A stretch of 64,000 bases of DNA from Streptomyces pactum (GCF_002005225.1 NZ_CP019724.1:4977501-5041500); one strand, 5' to 3'; shown: positions 53,760 to 63,152, counted from the stretch's first letter. Numbers and translations are program-made. Notes: a model not told the origin generated them from the letters alone.

Positions 53760-53935
53760 CCTCACCCGAAGGAGATGCTCCGGTCTCCGACGGTCTCTTC
53801 GGCTCCCGACCGGGGCTCCGGTTTTCGACGGTCTTTTCGGCTCCCGACCGGGGCTCCGGTTCCCGACGGCCCTCCGGCTCCCGACAGCCGCTCCGGGGCC
53901 GGCCCCCTGACCGCCGCCTCGGCCCCCCGCCCGCC
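53760..53935. repeat. Degenerate ~38-bp tandem repeats
   Basis: Units of the form CTCCGGTTTTCGACGGTC followed by TTTTCGGCTCCCGACCGGGG occur about four times between the CpaB-like gene and the MTA phosphorylase gene. Frames with TVFSAPDRGSGS-type repeats here are artefacts. Confidence 0.7.
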
Positions 53936-53936
53936 C

Positions 53937-54779
53937 CTACGGCAGCGTGATCCCCGGATCCATCCCGCCCAGTGCCGTCCCGCACCGGCAGTCCCGCTCC
54001 CCGTCCGCCGGCAGCGCGGCCAGTGCGTCGAACAGGACGCCGCGCAGCCGGTCCACGTTGGCCGCGAACACCCGCAGGACCTCCTCGTGCGAGACGCCCT
54101 CGCCGCTCTCCGCACCGGCGTCGAGGTCGGTGACGAGGGTCAGCGAGGTGTAGCAGAGCTCCAGTTCACGGGCGAGCGCCGCCTCGGGGTGGCCGGTCAT
54201 GCCCACCACCGACCAGCCCTGCGCCCGGTGCCACAGGGACTCCGCGCGCGTCCCGAAGCGCGGCCCCTCGACCACCACCAGCGTGCCGCCGTCCACCGGT
54301 TCCCAGTCCCGTCCCCGGGCCGCCTTCAGCGCGGCCGCCCGTCCGGTGGGGCAGTACGGGTCGGCCAGCGACACATGCACCACGTTGGGCACCGTGCCGT
54401 CGGGCATCGGCATCCCGTCGAAGTACGTCGACGGCCGGGACCTCGTACGGTCCACGAACTGGTCCGGCACCAGCAGCGTGCCCGGCCCGTACTCGGGGCG
54501 CAGGCCGCCGACCGCGCACGGGCCGAGTACCTGGCGCACGCCGACCGAGCGCAGCGCCCACAGGTTGGCCCGGTAGTTGATGCGGTGCGGCGGCAGATGG
54601 TGACCGCGCCCGTGCCGGGGGAGGAAGGCGACCCGTCGGCCGGCGACCTCGCCGAGGAAGAGGGAGTCGCTGGGCGGCCCGTACGGTGTCTCCACCTCGA
54701 CCTCGGCCACGTCGTCGAGGAACGAGTAGAAACCGGAGCCGCCGATCACGCCGATCTCGGCATTCACCTTGTTCGCCAT
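53937..54779 (-). CDS. mtnP: S-methyl-5'-thioadenosine phosphorylase
   Basis: 280 residues, PNP/MTAP family. Signatures: IGVIGGSGFYSFLDDV, FLPRHGRGHHLPPHRINYRANLWALRSVG, GTLVVVEGPRFGTRAES and SVVGMTGHPEAALARELELCYTSLTLVTD. It cleaves methylthioadenosine from polyamine or SAM metabolism. The SVVGMTGHPEAALARE region has Met-Thr-Gly-His-Pro, typical of MTAP rather than PNP specificity. Confidence 0.92.
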   Translation of the reverse strand: MANKVNAEIGVIGGSGFYSFLDDVAEVEVETPYGPPSDSLFLGEVAGRRVAFLPRHGRGHHLPPHRINYRANLWALRSVGVRQVLGPCAVGGLRPEYGPGTLLVPDQFVDRTRSRPSTYFDGMPMPDGTVPNVVHVSLADPYCPTGRAAALKAARGRDWEPVDGGTLVVVEGPRFGTRAESLWHRAQGWSVVGMTGHPEAALARELELCYTSLTLVTDLDAGAESGEGVSHEEVLRVFAANVDRLRGVLFDALAALPADGERDCRCGTALGGMDPGITLP

Positions 54780-54810
54780 GCCCGCACCCTAGCCGCCGGG
54801 GAAACGCCGG

Positions 54811-54840
54811 GGACCCCGTCGTCGGACGACGACAGGGTCC
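54811..54840 (-). terminator. Terminator downstream of the FmdB-type gene
   Basis: Hairpin GGACCC-C-GTCGTC-GGAC-GACGAC-A-GGGTCC-like: two stacked stems with near-perfect pairing, between mtnP and the FmdB-type gene. Confidence 0.7.
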
Positions 54841-54861
54841 CGTAAGAAGTCCTGAGCGGCC

Positions 54862-55194
54862 TTACGCGGCGGTGGTGCTGGAGGAGGAGCTGCCGGAGCC
54901 CGACGACGACCCGGAGCCCGACGACCCCGACGACGAACCGGAGTCCGAGGACGCCGCCGAAGCGGACGACGTCGACGAAGCGGACGACTTCGACGCCGAC
55001 GAGCTGCTGGACGAGCTGCCGCGGCTGTCGTTGCGGTAGAAGCCGGAGCCCTTGAAGACGATGCCGACCGCCGAGAACACCTTCTTCAGGCGACCCTGGC
55101 AGTTCGGGCACTCGGTGAGGGCGTCGTCGGTGAACTTCTGCACCGCCTCGAGGCCCTCGCCGCACTCGGTGCACTGGTACTGGTACGTCGGCAC
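54862..55194 (-). CDS. FmdB-family zinc ribbon protein with Ser-rich tail
   Basis: 110 residues. The zinc ribbon at ~1-45 is PTYQYQCTECGEGLEAVQKF ... ECPNCQGRLKKVFSAVGIVFKGSGFYRNDSR, with two CxxC pairs. The C-terminal ~50 residues are almost entirely Ser/Gly/Ala. FmdB was described as a regulator of formamidase genes, but most homologues are uncharacterised. GTG at 55194 has GGAGGA upstream. A CIRCE-like element overlaps its ribosome site, suggesting heat-shock (HrcA) control. Confidence 0.88.
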   Translation of the reverse strand: MPTYQYQCTECGEGLEAVQKFTDDALTECPNCQGRLKKVFSAVGIVFKGSGFYRNDSRGSSSSSSSASKSSASSTSSASAASSDSGSSSGSSGSGSSSGSGSSSSSTTAA

Positions 55195-55205
55195 TTGTCT
55201 TCCTC

Positions 55206-55232
55206 CTGGCACTCTCACTCGATGAGTGCTAA
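55206..55232. promoter_or_regulatory. CIRCE-like HrcA operator at the start of the FmdB-type gene
   Basis: Plus strand CTGGCACTC-N9-GAGTGCTAA. The right arm is a perfect CIRCE half-site and the left arm matches 7 of 9 (consensus TTAGCACTC-N9-GAGTGCTAA); the spacer is exactly nine. It lies 11 bases upstream of the GTG and touches the ribosome site. Confidence 0.75.
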
Positions 55233-55262
55233 CGACGGTCCATAGTGACGTATTCCGCGGGT

Positions 55263-56579
55263 TCAGTCCACTGCGGCGTGCTCGCGGTGACCGACGCCAC
55301 GTGCGACCGTACGCCCCCGGGGCCGGGTCGACAGCCGCGACCGCAGCGCCACCAGCGTCGCCAGCGCGAGCACCGTGCCGCCCATCGGAACCAGGAACCC
55401 GGCGCCGTCCCACAGCCGGTCCTCGAGCTGTCCGGAGACGGTCACGGCCGCCGCCTGGCCCAGTGCCACGGCGCCGGTCAGCCAGGTGAAGGCCTCGGTA
55501 CGGGCGCCGGCCGGGACCAGGCTTTCGACCAGGGTGTAGCCGGTGATGAGGGCGGGCGCGATGCAGATGCCGACGAGCAGGCCGAGGCCGGCCAGCACCA
55601 GCACCGAGTGCGCGGCCCACAGACCGGACGCGGTCAGCGCGAGGGCGGCGTACCCGACCAGGAGGCGCCGCTGCGGGGCCACCTTCCAGGCGACGGCGCC
55701 GCAGGCCAGGCCGGAGAGCATGTTGCCCGCCGCGAAGATTCCGTACAGGACGCCGTTCAGCCCGGGCTCGCCGATCGACTCGGTGAACGCGGCCAGCGAG
55801 ACCTGCATGCCGCCGAAGACGGAACCGATGCCCAGGAAGACGACGATCAGGACGCGTACCCCGGGGATGCGCAGCGCCGGAACGTGCTCCTCGCGCGCGT
55901 GGCCGCCGTCGGCGCGGCCGACCGCCGGCTGGGTGCTCTTCTGCGCGGCGAACAGCAGACCGCCCACCAGGGTGAGCGCCGCCTCCGTGACCAGGCCCGC
56001 GGCCGGGTTCACGGCCGTGCACAGAGCCGTCGCCACCAGCGGGCCGAGGACGAAGGTCAGCTCGTCCGTGACGGACTCGAAGGCCGCCGCCGTCCCCATC
56101 AGCGGGGAGTCCTTGAGCTTCACGCCCCAGCGCGCCCGCACCATGGGCCCGACCTGCGGCACCGAGGCGCCGGTGGGCACGGCCGCCGCGAACAGCGCCC
56201 ACAGGGGGGCGTCCGCGAGCGCGAGGGCGGTCAGGGCCAGACCGGACGTGGCGTGCACGAGCACGCCGGGGAGCAGGACGGCGCGCTGCCCGTAGCGGTC
56301 GGCGAGCCGGCCGCTGTAGGGGGCGAACACGGCCATGGCGACGCCGGTGACGGCCGCGACGGCGCCCGCGACGCCGTAGGAGCCGGTGGTGTGCTGCACG
56401 AGCAGCACGATGGAGAGCGTCAGCATGGCGAACGGCTGGCGTGCCGCGAAGCCGGGAAGCAGGAACGTCCAGGCGCCGCGGGTGCGCAGCAACTGTCCGT
56501 AGCCGGGGCGGGCGGAGCCGGTCGCGGTGTGCCGCGACCCCTCCGGCGACTTCTTCGACGGGGTGACCGTGGATGCCAC
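55263..56579 (-). CDS. MFS transporter
   Basis: 438 residues with about 12 membrane helices. GYGQLLRTRGAWTFLLPGFAARQPFAMLTLSIVLLVQHTTGSYGVAG opens helix 1-2, and the motif-A-like loop is APYSGRLADRYGQRAVLLPG. It resembles Streptomyces MFS proteins lacking a defined substrate. The N-terminus is moderately long and polar. It lies upstream of the FmdB-type gene on the same strand, 30 bp past the CIRCE-like element. Confidence 0.85.
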   Translation of the reverse strand: MASTVTPSKKSPEGSRHTATGSARPGYGQLLRTRGAWTFLLPGFAARQPFAMLTLSIVLLVQHTTGSYGVAGAVAAVTGVAMAVFAPYSGRLADRYGQRAVLLPGVLVHATSGLALTALALADAPLWALFAAAVPTGASVPQVGPMVRARWGVKLKDSPLMGTAAAFESVTDELTFVLGPLVATALCTAVNPAAGLVTEAALTLVGGLLFAAQKSTQPAVGRADGGHAREEHVPALRIPGVRVLIVVFLGIGSVFGGMQVSLAAFTESIGEPGLNGVLYGIFAAGNMLSGLACGAVAWKVAPQRRLLVGYAALALTASGLWAAHSVLVLAGLGLLVGICIAPALITGYTLVESLVPAGARTEAFTWLTGAVALGQAAAVTVSGQLEDRLWDGAGFLVPMGGTVLALATLVALRSRLSTRPRGRTVARGVGHREHAAVD

Positions 56580-56824
56580 GGCCCGTGCCTTTCTGCCGCC
56601 TGGTAGCGCGGTCCGCCTCGCGGCTGTCGCCGTGGGGAGCGCCGAGAGCTGTCCTCTTGCGCGGACTGCGGTAGATGCCGGAGCCCGGTTGGGGAGGGGG
56701 CGTGCCGGCCGCCATACGGTCGCGCCAGCTCTGCGTCAGGCAGAGTTGGTTCGATCAGGTGCCGCCTTCATCGTACAGGGATCAAGAGGGGTGCAACCTG
56801 TGAAAGCGCGCACTCCTCTCATGC

Positions 56825-58333
56825 TCACCTGTGATTGCCGCGTGTGTCTCCGGTGCCCAGCCAGCCGGCCAGCTTGCCGCCGTGGCCGACCGCGCGCAGC
56901 CGTGCCTCGGCGGCGTCCCGGACGGGGTCCGTGGCGACCACGAGGAGTTCGTCCCCGCGCCGCAGTCCCGTCGTCGGCAGCGGTACGAACGACTTCCCGT
57001 CGCGGACGATCAGCGTGACGGCGGCCCCGGTCGGCAGCCGCAGCTCGCTGACCTCGACGCCGTGCATCCTGGAGCCCTCGGGGATCGTGACGGACAGCAG
57101 GTGCCCGCGCAGCCGCTCCAGGGGCGCCGACTCGATGCCGAGGTCGGCGGCCTCGTCCCCCTTGCCCAGGCGCAGTTGGCGGGCCAGCCACGGCAGGGTC
57201 GGTCCCTGGACCAGGGTGTAGACGACGACCAGGACGAAGACGATGTTGAAGATCCGGCGACTGCCCGCGACGCCCTCCACCATGGGGATCGTGGCCAGGA
57301 TGATGGGCACCGCGCCGCGCAGCCCGGCCCAGGACATCAGGGCCTGCTCCTGCCACGGCACCCGGAAGGGCACCAGGCACAGCACGACGCTCAGCGGGCG
57401 CGCCACCATGGTGAGCACCAGGCCGATGACCAGGGCGGGCAGGATGTCGTCGCCCAGCTCGTGCGGGGTGACCAGCAGGCCGAGCAGCACGAACATGCCG
57501 ATCTGGGCGAGCCAGCCGAGCCCGTCGGCGAAGCCGCGGGTGGCGGGCCAGTGCGGCAGCCGGGCGTTGCCCAGGACCATCGAGGCCAGGTAGACGGCGA
57601 GGAAGCCACTGCCGTGCACCATGGCCCCGGCCGCGTAGGCCGCGACGGCGATCGACATGACGGCGATGGGGTAGAGGCCGGAGGCGGGCAGCGCCACGTG
57701 CTTGAGTCCCAGTGACCCCAGCCAGCCGACCGCGAGTCCGACGGCCGCGCCGATGGCCAGCTCCAGGGCGATCTCGCCCAGCAGCACGTACCAGTGCTCG
57801 ATCGGGCCCGCGGTGGAGAAGGCGACCACCAGGATGACGACCGGGGCGTCGTTGAAGCCCGACTCGGCCTCCAGGGTGCCCGTGATGCGCGAGGGCAGCG
57901 GAATCCTGCGCAGCACCGAGAAGACGGCGGCCGCGTCCGTGGAGGACACCACCGCCCCGACGATCAGTGCCTGCCGCCACTCCAGCCCGGTCAGGTAGTG
58001 CGCGCCCGCGGCCGTCACGCCGACGCTGACCGCGACCCCGGCCAGCGCCAGTGCGGAGGCGGCCGGCAGGGCCGGTCTCGCCTCCTTCCACTTCGTGCCG
58101 AGACCGCCTTCGGCCAGGATCACGACCAGGGCGGCGTACCCGATGACCTGGACGAGTTCGGCGTTGTCGAAGTGGATGTCACCGATGCCGTCCTGACCCA
58201 TGGCGACGCCGATCGCCAGGTAGACGAGCAGGCTGGGGAGCCCGCTGCGCGAGGAGATCCGGACCGCCGCCACGGCGATGAGCAGGACGAGCGAGCAGAC
58301 GAGCAGGAGCTGGTTGAGGTGGTGGACAGTCAG
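56825..58333 (-). CDS. Potassium/proton antiporter (CPA1, NhaP2/CvrA type) with RCK_C domain
   Basis: 502 residues. About 12 helices with CPA signatures VVSSTDAAAVFSVLRRIPLPSRITGTLEAESGFNDAPVV and SWAGLRGAVPIILATIPM, then a cytosolic TrkA-C/RCK_C domain (GSRMHGVEVSELRLPTGAAVTLIVRDGKSFVPLPTTGLRRGDELLVVA). It exchanges K+ or Na+ for protons. The best-placed start is an unusual CTG at 58333 with GAAGGGA upstream; no ATG or GTG lies near the first helix, and longer in-frame starts up to 58438 remain possible. Confidence 0.85.
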   Translation of the reverse strand: MTVHHLNQLLLVCSLVLLIAVAAVRISSRSGLPSLLVYLAIGVAMGQDGIGDIHFDNAELVQVIGYAALVVILAEGGLGTKWKEARPALPAASALALAGVAVSVGVTAAGAHYLTGLEWRQALIVGAVVSSTDAAAVFSVLRRIPLPSRITGTLEAESGFNDAPVVILVVAFSTAGPIEHWYVLLGEIALELAIGAAVGLAVGWLGSLGLKHVALPASGLYPIAVMSIAVAAYAAGAMVHGSGFLAVYLASMVLGNARLPHWPATRGFADGLGWLAQIGMFVLLGLLVTPHELGDDILPALVIGLVLTMVARPLSVVLCLVPFRVPWQEQALMSWAGLRGAVPIILATIPMVEGVAGSRRIFNIVFVLVVVYTLVQGPTLPWLARQLRLGKGDEAADLGIESAPLERLRGHLLSVTIPEGSRMHGVEVSELRLPTGAAVTLIVRDGKSFVPLPTTGLRRGDELLVVATDPVRDAAEARLRAVGHGGKLAGWLGTGDTRGNHR

Positions 58334-58644
58334 CGGCCGTTCCCTTCCCTGGCGCACAGCACGGATCACAGCGGGGATCACAGTGCGGACGAGTGCTCCC
58401 GCGCGGTGCGCGAAAGCACACCCCATGGCACACGACACCGCAGTGCTCTGCGGACAACTACTTCGTTACCTTACCTAACTCTTGACGATTTCTTGACGCT
58501 CGGCTTGGCAAGATCGAACGCCCGTGCGTGCCGGTAGCCGACTCCGCGTCAAGGGGGAGTGGGCCCTGCGCCTACAGTTGCCCCAGCGCTCAGTACAAAG
58601 CACAGCCCGCCCCTGCCGCTCGTGTTAGGACAGCAAGGACAGCG

Positions 58645-61464
58645 ATGCCCCCCACCAACACCGCCTCTACGGGTCAGCAGCCCGGCACGTCCGGCAGGAA
58701 GAAGGGGAAGAAGGGGCGCAAAGGCCGCCTGCTCGTCCTCGTGCTGGTCCTGGCCGTCATCGGCGGCCTCGTCTACGGGGCGTACTGGTCCGTCAGCACC
58801 GTCCGCGCGTCCTTCCCGCAGACCAAGGGGTCGATCACGCTGGAGGGACTGTCGGGTCCGGTCGACGTCAAGCGCGACGGGTACGGCATCCCGCAGATCT
58901 ACGCGTCCTCCGACGAGGACCTGTTCATGGCTCAGGGCTACGTCCAGGCGCAGGACCGGTTCTACGAGATGGACGTACGCCGCCACATGACCTCCGGGCG
59001 GCTGTCGGAGATGTTCGGCAAGGGCCAGGTCGACAACGACGAGTTCCTGCGCACCCTGGGCTGGCACCGGGTGGCGAAGAAGGAGTACGACGAGAAACTG
59101 TCGGACTCCACGAAGAAGTACCTCCAGGCCTACGCCAAGGGCGTCAACGCCTATCTGGCGGGCAAGGACGGCGAGGACATCTCCCTGGAGTACGCCGCCC
59201 TCGGCTTCACCAACGACTACAAGCCCCAGGAGTGGACGCCGGTCGACTCGGTGGCCTGGCTGAAGGCGATGGCCTGGGACCTGCGCGGCAACATGCAGGA
59301 CGAGGTCGACCGCGCCCTGATGACCAGCCGCCTCGGCCCCCAGCAGATCGCCGACCTGTATCCGGCGTACCCGTACGACCGGAACAAGGCGATCGTCCAG
59401 GAGGGGCAGTACGACGAGCTCACCGAGACGTTCGACGGCGGCGGCACGTCTGGCGGCGACGACTCGTCGTCAGGCACGGGAACCGGTACGGGTACGGGAA
59501 CCGGTACGGGGATGGGCATCGGAGCCGGCACCGGCACCGGGACCGGCACCGGGACCGGCGACGCCCTGCAGAGCCAACTGGCCGGCCTCCAACACGTCCT
59601 GGACGACCTGCCCACCGCCGTCGGCGTGAACGGCAACGGCATCGGCTCCAACTCCTGGGTGGTCTCCGGCGAGCACACCATCACCGGCAAGCCGCTGCTG
59701 GCCAACGACCCGCACCTGTCGCCGTCGCTGCCGTCCGTCTGGTACCAGATGGGCCTGCACTGCCGCAGCGTCTCCGCGAAGTGCCAGTACGACGTCGCCG
59801 GGTACACCTTCGCGGGCATGCCCGGCGTGGTCATCGGCCACAACCAGGAGATCGCCTGGGGCCTGACCAACTCCGGCGTCGACGTCACCGACCTCTACCT
59901 GGAGAAGATCACCGGCGACGGCTACCAGTACGACGACAAGGTGGTCCCCTTCGAGACGCGCGAGGAGACCATCAAGGTCGCCGGCGGCGAGTCCAAGAAG
60001 ATCGTCGTCCGCGAGACCAACAACGGCCCCCTGCTCTCCGACCGCGACGACGAGCTCGTGAAGGTCGGCAAGAAGGCCACCGTCGACACGGCCGCCCCCG
60101 ACCGCGGCGACGGCTACGGCGTCGCGCTGCGCTGGACCGCGCTGGAGGCGGGCACCACCATGGACGCCGTCTTCGCGATGGACCGGGCGAAGAACTGGAA
60201 CGACTTCCGCGAGGCCGCCGCCCTGTTCGACGTCCCCTCGCAGAACCTGGTCTACGCCGACAGCGAGCACATCGGCTACACCCTGCCCGGCAGGATCCCG
60301 GTGCGCGCCGAGGGCCACGACGGCTCGGTCCCGGCACCGGGCTGGAGCCCCGAGTACCGCTGGACCGGCGAGTACATCGACCCGGACGAGCTGCCGTACG
60401 AGTACGACCCGGAGCGCGGCTACATCGTGACCGCCAACCAGGCCGTCGTCGACGAGGACGCGTACCCGTACACGCTGACCACGGACTGGGGCTACGGTAC
60501 CCGCAGTCAGCGGATCACCTCCCTGATCGAGCAGAAGATCAAGGACGGCGGCAAGATCTCCACCGACGACATGCGCCAGATGCAGCTCGACAACAGCAGC
60601 GAGATGGCCAAGCTGCTCGTGCCCCAGTTGCTGAAGATCGACGTCGGTGACAAGGACGTCCGCGAGGCGCAGAAGCTGCTGGAGGGCTGGGACTACACCC
60701 AGGACGCCGACTCGGCCGCCGCCGCCTACTTCAACGCCGTCTGGCGCAACATCCTCAAGCTCGCCTTCGGCAACAAGCTGCCCAAGGAGCTGCGGGTCGA
60801 GGGACAGTGTCTGTGGGTCGACCCGGTCAACACCACCGGACCCGCGGACGAGACCAACAAGGTCCGCGAGTGCGGCCAGCGGGACGCCGACCAGGCGCAG
60901 CCGGACGGCGGCGACCGCTGGTTCGAGGTCGTCCGCGGCCTGATGGAGAAGCCGAAGAGCGACTGGTGGACGACGCCCGCCTCCGGCACCCGCAAGGGCG
61001 CCGACCACAACCGCGACGATCTGTTCAAGCGCGCCATGATCGACGCCCGCTGGGAGCTGACCGCCAAGCTCGGCAAGGACATCGACACCTGGAACTGGGG
61101 CCGGCTGCACCGCCTGTTCCTGAAGAACCAGACCCTGGGAACCGAGGGCCCCGGCTTCCTGAAGTACGCCCTCAACCGCGGCCCGTGGAAGCTCAGCGGC
61201 GGCGAGGCGGCGGTCAACGCCTCCGGCTGGAACGCGGCCGGCGGCTACGGGGTGGTCTGGGTGCCGTCCATGCGGATGGTGGTCAACCTCGGCGACCTCG
61301 ACAAGTCGCGGTGGATCAACCTCACCGGCGCCTCCGGACACGCCTACAGCGCCCACTACACCGACCAGACGGACAAGTGGGCCGACGGAGAGCTGCTGCC
61401 GTGGGCCTTCTCGGAGAAGGCGGTCGACGACAGCACGAGCGACACGCTGGTGCTGAAGCCGTAG
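58645..61464 (+). CDS. Penicillin acylase family protein (Ntn-hydrolase)
   Basis: 939 residues. Lys-rich N-terminus and membrane anchor/signal (GRLLVLVLVLAVIGGLVYGAYW), alpha chain ~60-265, spacer with a Gly-Thr dipeptide repeat at ~277-306, and the beta chain beginning at the nucleophile Ser335 in GNGIGSNSWVVSG. Family motifs follow: LLANDPHLSPSLPSVWYQMGL, AGYTFAGMPGVVIGHNQEIAWGLTNSGVDVTDLY. Such enzymes self-cleave and hydrolyse amides such as penicillins, acyl-homoserine lactones or lipopeptide side chains. The true substrate is unknown. Confidence 0.93.
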   Translation: MPPTNTASTGQQPGTSGRKKGKKGRKGRLLVLVLVLAVIGGLVYGAYWSVSTVRASFPQTKGSITLEGLSGPVDVKRDGYGIPQIYASSDEDLFMAQGYVQAQDRFYEMDVRRHMTSGRLSEMFGKGQVDNDEFLRTLGWHRVAKKEYDEKLSDSTKKYLQAYAKGVNAYLAGKDGEDISLEYAALGFTNDYKPQEWTPVDSVAWLKAMAWDLRGNMQDEVDRALMTSRLGPQQIADLYPAYPYDRNKAIVQEGQYDELTETFDGGGTSGGDDSSSGTGTGTGTGTGTGMGIGAGTGTGTGTGTGDALQSQLAGLQHVLDDLPTAVGVNGNGIGSNSWVVSGEHTITGKPLLANDPHLSPSLPSVWYQMGLHCRSVSAKCQYDVAGYTFAGMPGVVIGHNQEIAWGLTNSGVDVTDLYLEKITGDGYQYDDKVVPFETREETIKVAGGESKKIVVRETNNGPLLSDRDDELVKVGKKATVDTAAPDRGDGYGVALRWTALEAGTTMDAVFAMDRAKNWNDFREAAALFDVPSQNLVYADSEHIGYTLPGRIPVRAEGHDGSVPAPGWSPEYRWTGEYIDPDELPYEYDPERGYIVTANQAVVDEDAYPYTLTTDWGYGTRSQRITSLIEQKIKDGGKISTDDMRQMQLDNSSEMAKLLVPQLLKIDVGDKDVREAQKLLEGWDYTQDADSAAAAYFNAVWRNILKLAFGNKLPKELRVEGQCLWVDPVNTTGPADETNKVRECGQRDADQAQPDGGDRWFEVVRGLMEKPKSDWWTTPASGTRKGADHNRDDLFKRAMIDARWELTAKLGKDIDTWNWGRLHRLFLKNQTLGTEGPGFLKYALNRGPWKLSGGEAAVNASGWNAAGGYGVVWVPSMRMVVNLGDLDKSRWINLTGASGHAYSAHYTDQTDKWADGELLPWAFSEKAVDDSTSDTLVLKP

Positions 61465-61478
61465 CCGGCGGCTGACCC

Positions 61479-61514
61479 GAGGCGGCCGCCCACGCGCGCG
61501 TGGGGGGCCGCCTC
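61479..61514. terminator. Bidirectional terminator
   Basis: Perfect arms GAGGCGGCC / GGCCGCCTC with an inner CCCACGC/GCGTGGG stem, between the convergent penicillin acylase and cyclo-ligase genes. It overlaps the last bases of the cyclo-ligase stop. Confidence 0.85.
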
Positions 61515-62127
61515 ACTTGAACCTGCGCACCCCCGACGGCGTCACCACCGCGTCCACCGGCCGGTCGTGGGGCTCGGCGGGAACGTGCGCGACGACCTCG
61601 GAGTCGTACAGCAGGACCAGCAGCGCGGGACGCGCACCCGCCCGGTCCAAACGCGCGAGGACCCGGTCGTACGATCCGCCGCCGCGCCCCAGCCGCATGC
61701 CGCGCCCGTCGACGGCCAGGCCCGGCAGCAGCACGACGTCCGCCTCCGTCACCGCGTCCGGCCCCAGGCGCTCCCCGGCGGGCTCGGACAGGGCCATCCG
61801 CCCACCGTGCCGCACGAGCGTCAGGGAGTCCTCCCCGGTGTACTCGCCCCAGTCGAGGTCGTTGTCCGGAAGCAGCGCCGGCAGCAGGACGCGCACGCCC
61901 CGCGCGCGCAGCGCGTCCAACAGCGTGAGGGTGCCCGGCTCGGCGCCCACGGAGACGTATGCCGCCACGGCGTGTGCCCGCGCGACCTCCGGCATCCCGA
62001 GCGCCCGTTCGGCCAGCGAGAGCGCCGCTTCCCGCACGTCATCCGCCGTCAACCCGTTCCTCACCGCGAGGAACTCCCGCCGCAACGCCCGCTTGTCAGG
62101 TTGGGCAGTAGGTCCGATGTGACTCAA
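61513..62127 (-). CDS. 5-formyltetrahydrofolate cyclo-ligase
   Basis: 204 residues. ATP-dependent conversion of 5-formyl-THF to 5,10-methenyl-THF. Motifs: DKRALRREFLAVRNGLT (family start), VAAYVSVGAEPGTLTLLDALRARGVRVLLPALLPDNDLDWGEY and the phosphate-binding GMRLGRGGGSYDRVLARL. TTG at 62127 has GGGAG upstream. Divergent from galU with 93 bp between. Confidence 0.92.
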   Translation of the reverse strand: MSHIGPTAQPDKRALRREFLAVRNGLTADDVREAALSLAERALGMPEVARAHAVAAYVSVGAEPGTLTLLDALRARGVRVLLPALLPDNDLDWGEYTGEDSLTLVRHGGRMALSEPAGERLGPDAVTEADVVLLPGLAVDGRGMRLGRGGGSYDRVLARLDRAGARPALLVLLYDSEVVAHVPAEPHDRPVDAVVTPSGVRRFK

Positions 62128-62220
62128 AGGTCGCTCCCGTACCTCTCTAATGCGCTCATATGAGCGCCATTGATCCGGAGTCACAGATTCTCCCCATTGG
62201 CACCGGATATGGTGGCGCGC

Positions 62221-63147
62221 ATGACTCAGTCCCACCCCAGGATCAGCAAGGCTGTCATCCCCGCAGCCGGGCTCGGTACCCGGTTCCTGCCGGCCACCAA
62301 AGCCACTCCCAAGGAGATGCTGCCGGTCGTCGACAAGCCGGCGATCCAGTACGTGGTCGAGGAGGCCGTGGCCGCGGGCCTCGGCGACGTCCTCATGGTC
62401 ACGGGCCGCAACAAGCGTCCCCTGGAAGACCACTTCGACCGCAACTACGAACTGGAGTCCGCCCTTCAGAAAAAGGGTGACGCGAGCAGGCTGGCCAAGG
62501 TCCAGGAGTCCAGCGACCTCGCCATGATCCACTACGTCCGCCAGGGCGACCCCAAGGGCCTCGGTCACGCCGTGCTGTGCGCCGCCCCGCACGTCGGCGA
62601 CGAGCCCTTCGCGGTCCTGCTCGGCGACGACCTGATCGACCCGCGCGACCCGCTGCTGCAGCGCATGATCGAGGTTCAGGAGCAGTACGGCGGCAGCGTC
62701 GTCGCCCTGATGGAGGTCGCGCCCGAGCAGATCCACCTCTACGGCTGCGCGGCCGTGGAGAGCACCGAGGACGGCGACGTCGTCAAGGTGAGCGGACTGG
62801 TCGAGAAGCCCGACCCGGCCGACGCGCCCTCCAACTACGCCATCATCGGCCGCTACGTGCTCGACCCGCACATCTTCGACATACTCCGCAAGACCGAACC
62901 AGGCCGCGGCGGCGAGATCCAGCTCACCGACGCCCTCCAGCAGCTCGCCGAGACGCACACGACGGCGGCCACCGCCGCGGGGAAGGCCGGCGGCCCGGTG
63001 CACGGCGTCGTCTTCAAGGGCCGCCGCTATGACACAGGTGACCGCGGCGACTATCTGCGTGCCATTGTCAGACTCGCGTGCGAACGTGAAGACCTGGGCC
63101 CGGACTTCCGGACCTGGCTTCGCAGTTACGTAGCCGAGGAGATGTAA
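62221..63147 (+). CDS. galU: UTP-glucose-1-phosphate uridylyltransferase
   Basis: 308 residues. Makes UDP-glucose. Motifs: KAVIPAAGLGTRFLPATKATPKEMLPVVDKPAIQYVVEEA (nucleotide binding and pyrophosphorylase signature), VSGLVEKPDPADAPSNYAIIGRYVL and GGEIQLTDALQQL. ATG at 62221 is chosen; an upstream in-frame ATG at 62209 adds four residues. Confidence 0.95.
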   Translation: MTQSHPRISKAVIPAAGLGTRFLPATKATPKEMLPVVDKPAIQYVVEEAVAAGLGDVLMVTGRNKRPLEDHFDRNYELESALQKKGDASRLAKVQESSDLAMIHYVRQGDPKGLGHAVLCAAPHVGDEPFAVLLGDDLIDPRDPLLQRMIEVQEQYGGSVVALMEVAPEQIHLYGCAAVESTEDGDVVKVSGLVEKPDPADAPSNYAIIGRYVLDPHIFDILRKTEPGRGGEIQLTDALQQLAETHTTAATAAGKAGGPVHGVVFKGRRYDTGDRGDYLRAIVRLACEREDLGPDFRTWLRSYVAEEM

Positions 63148-63152
63148 CGACG

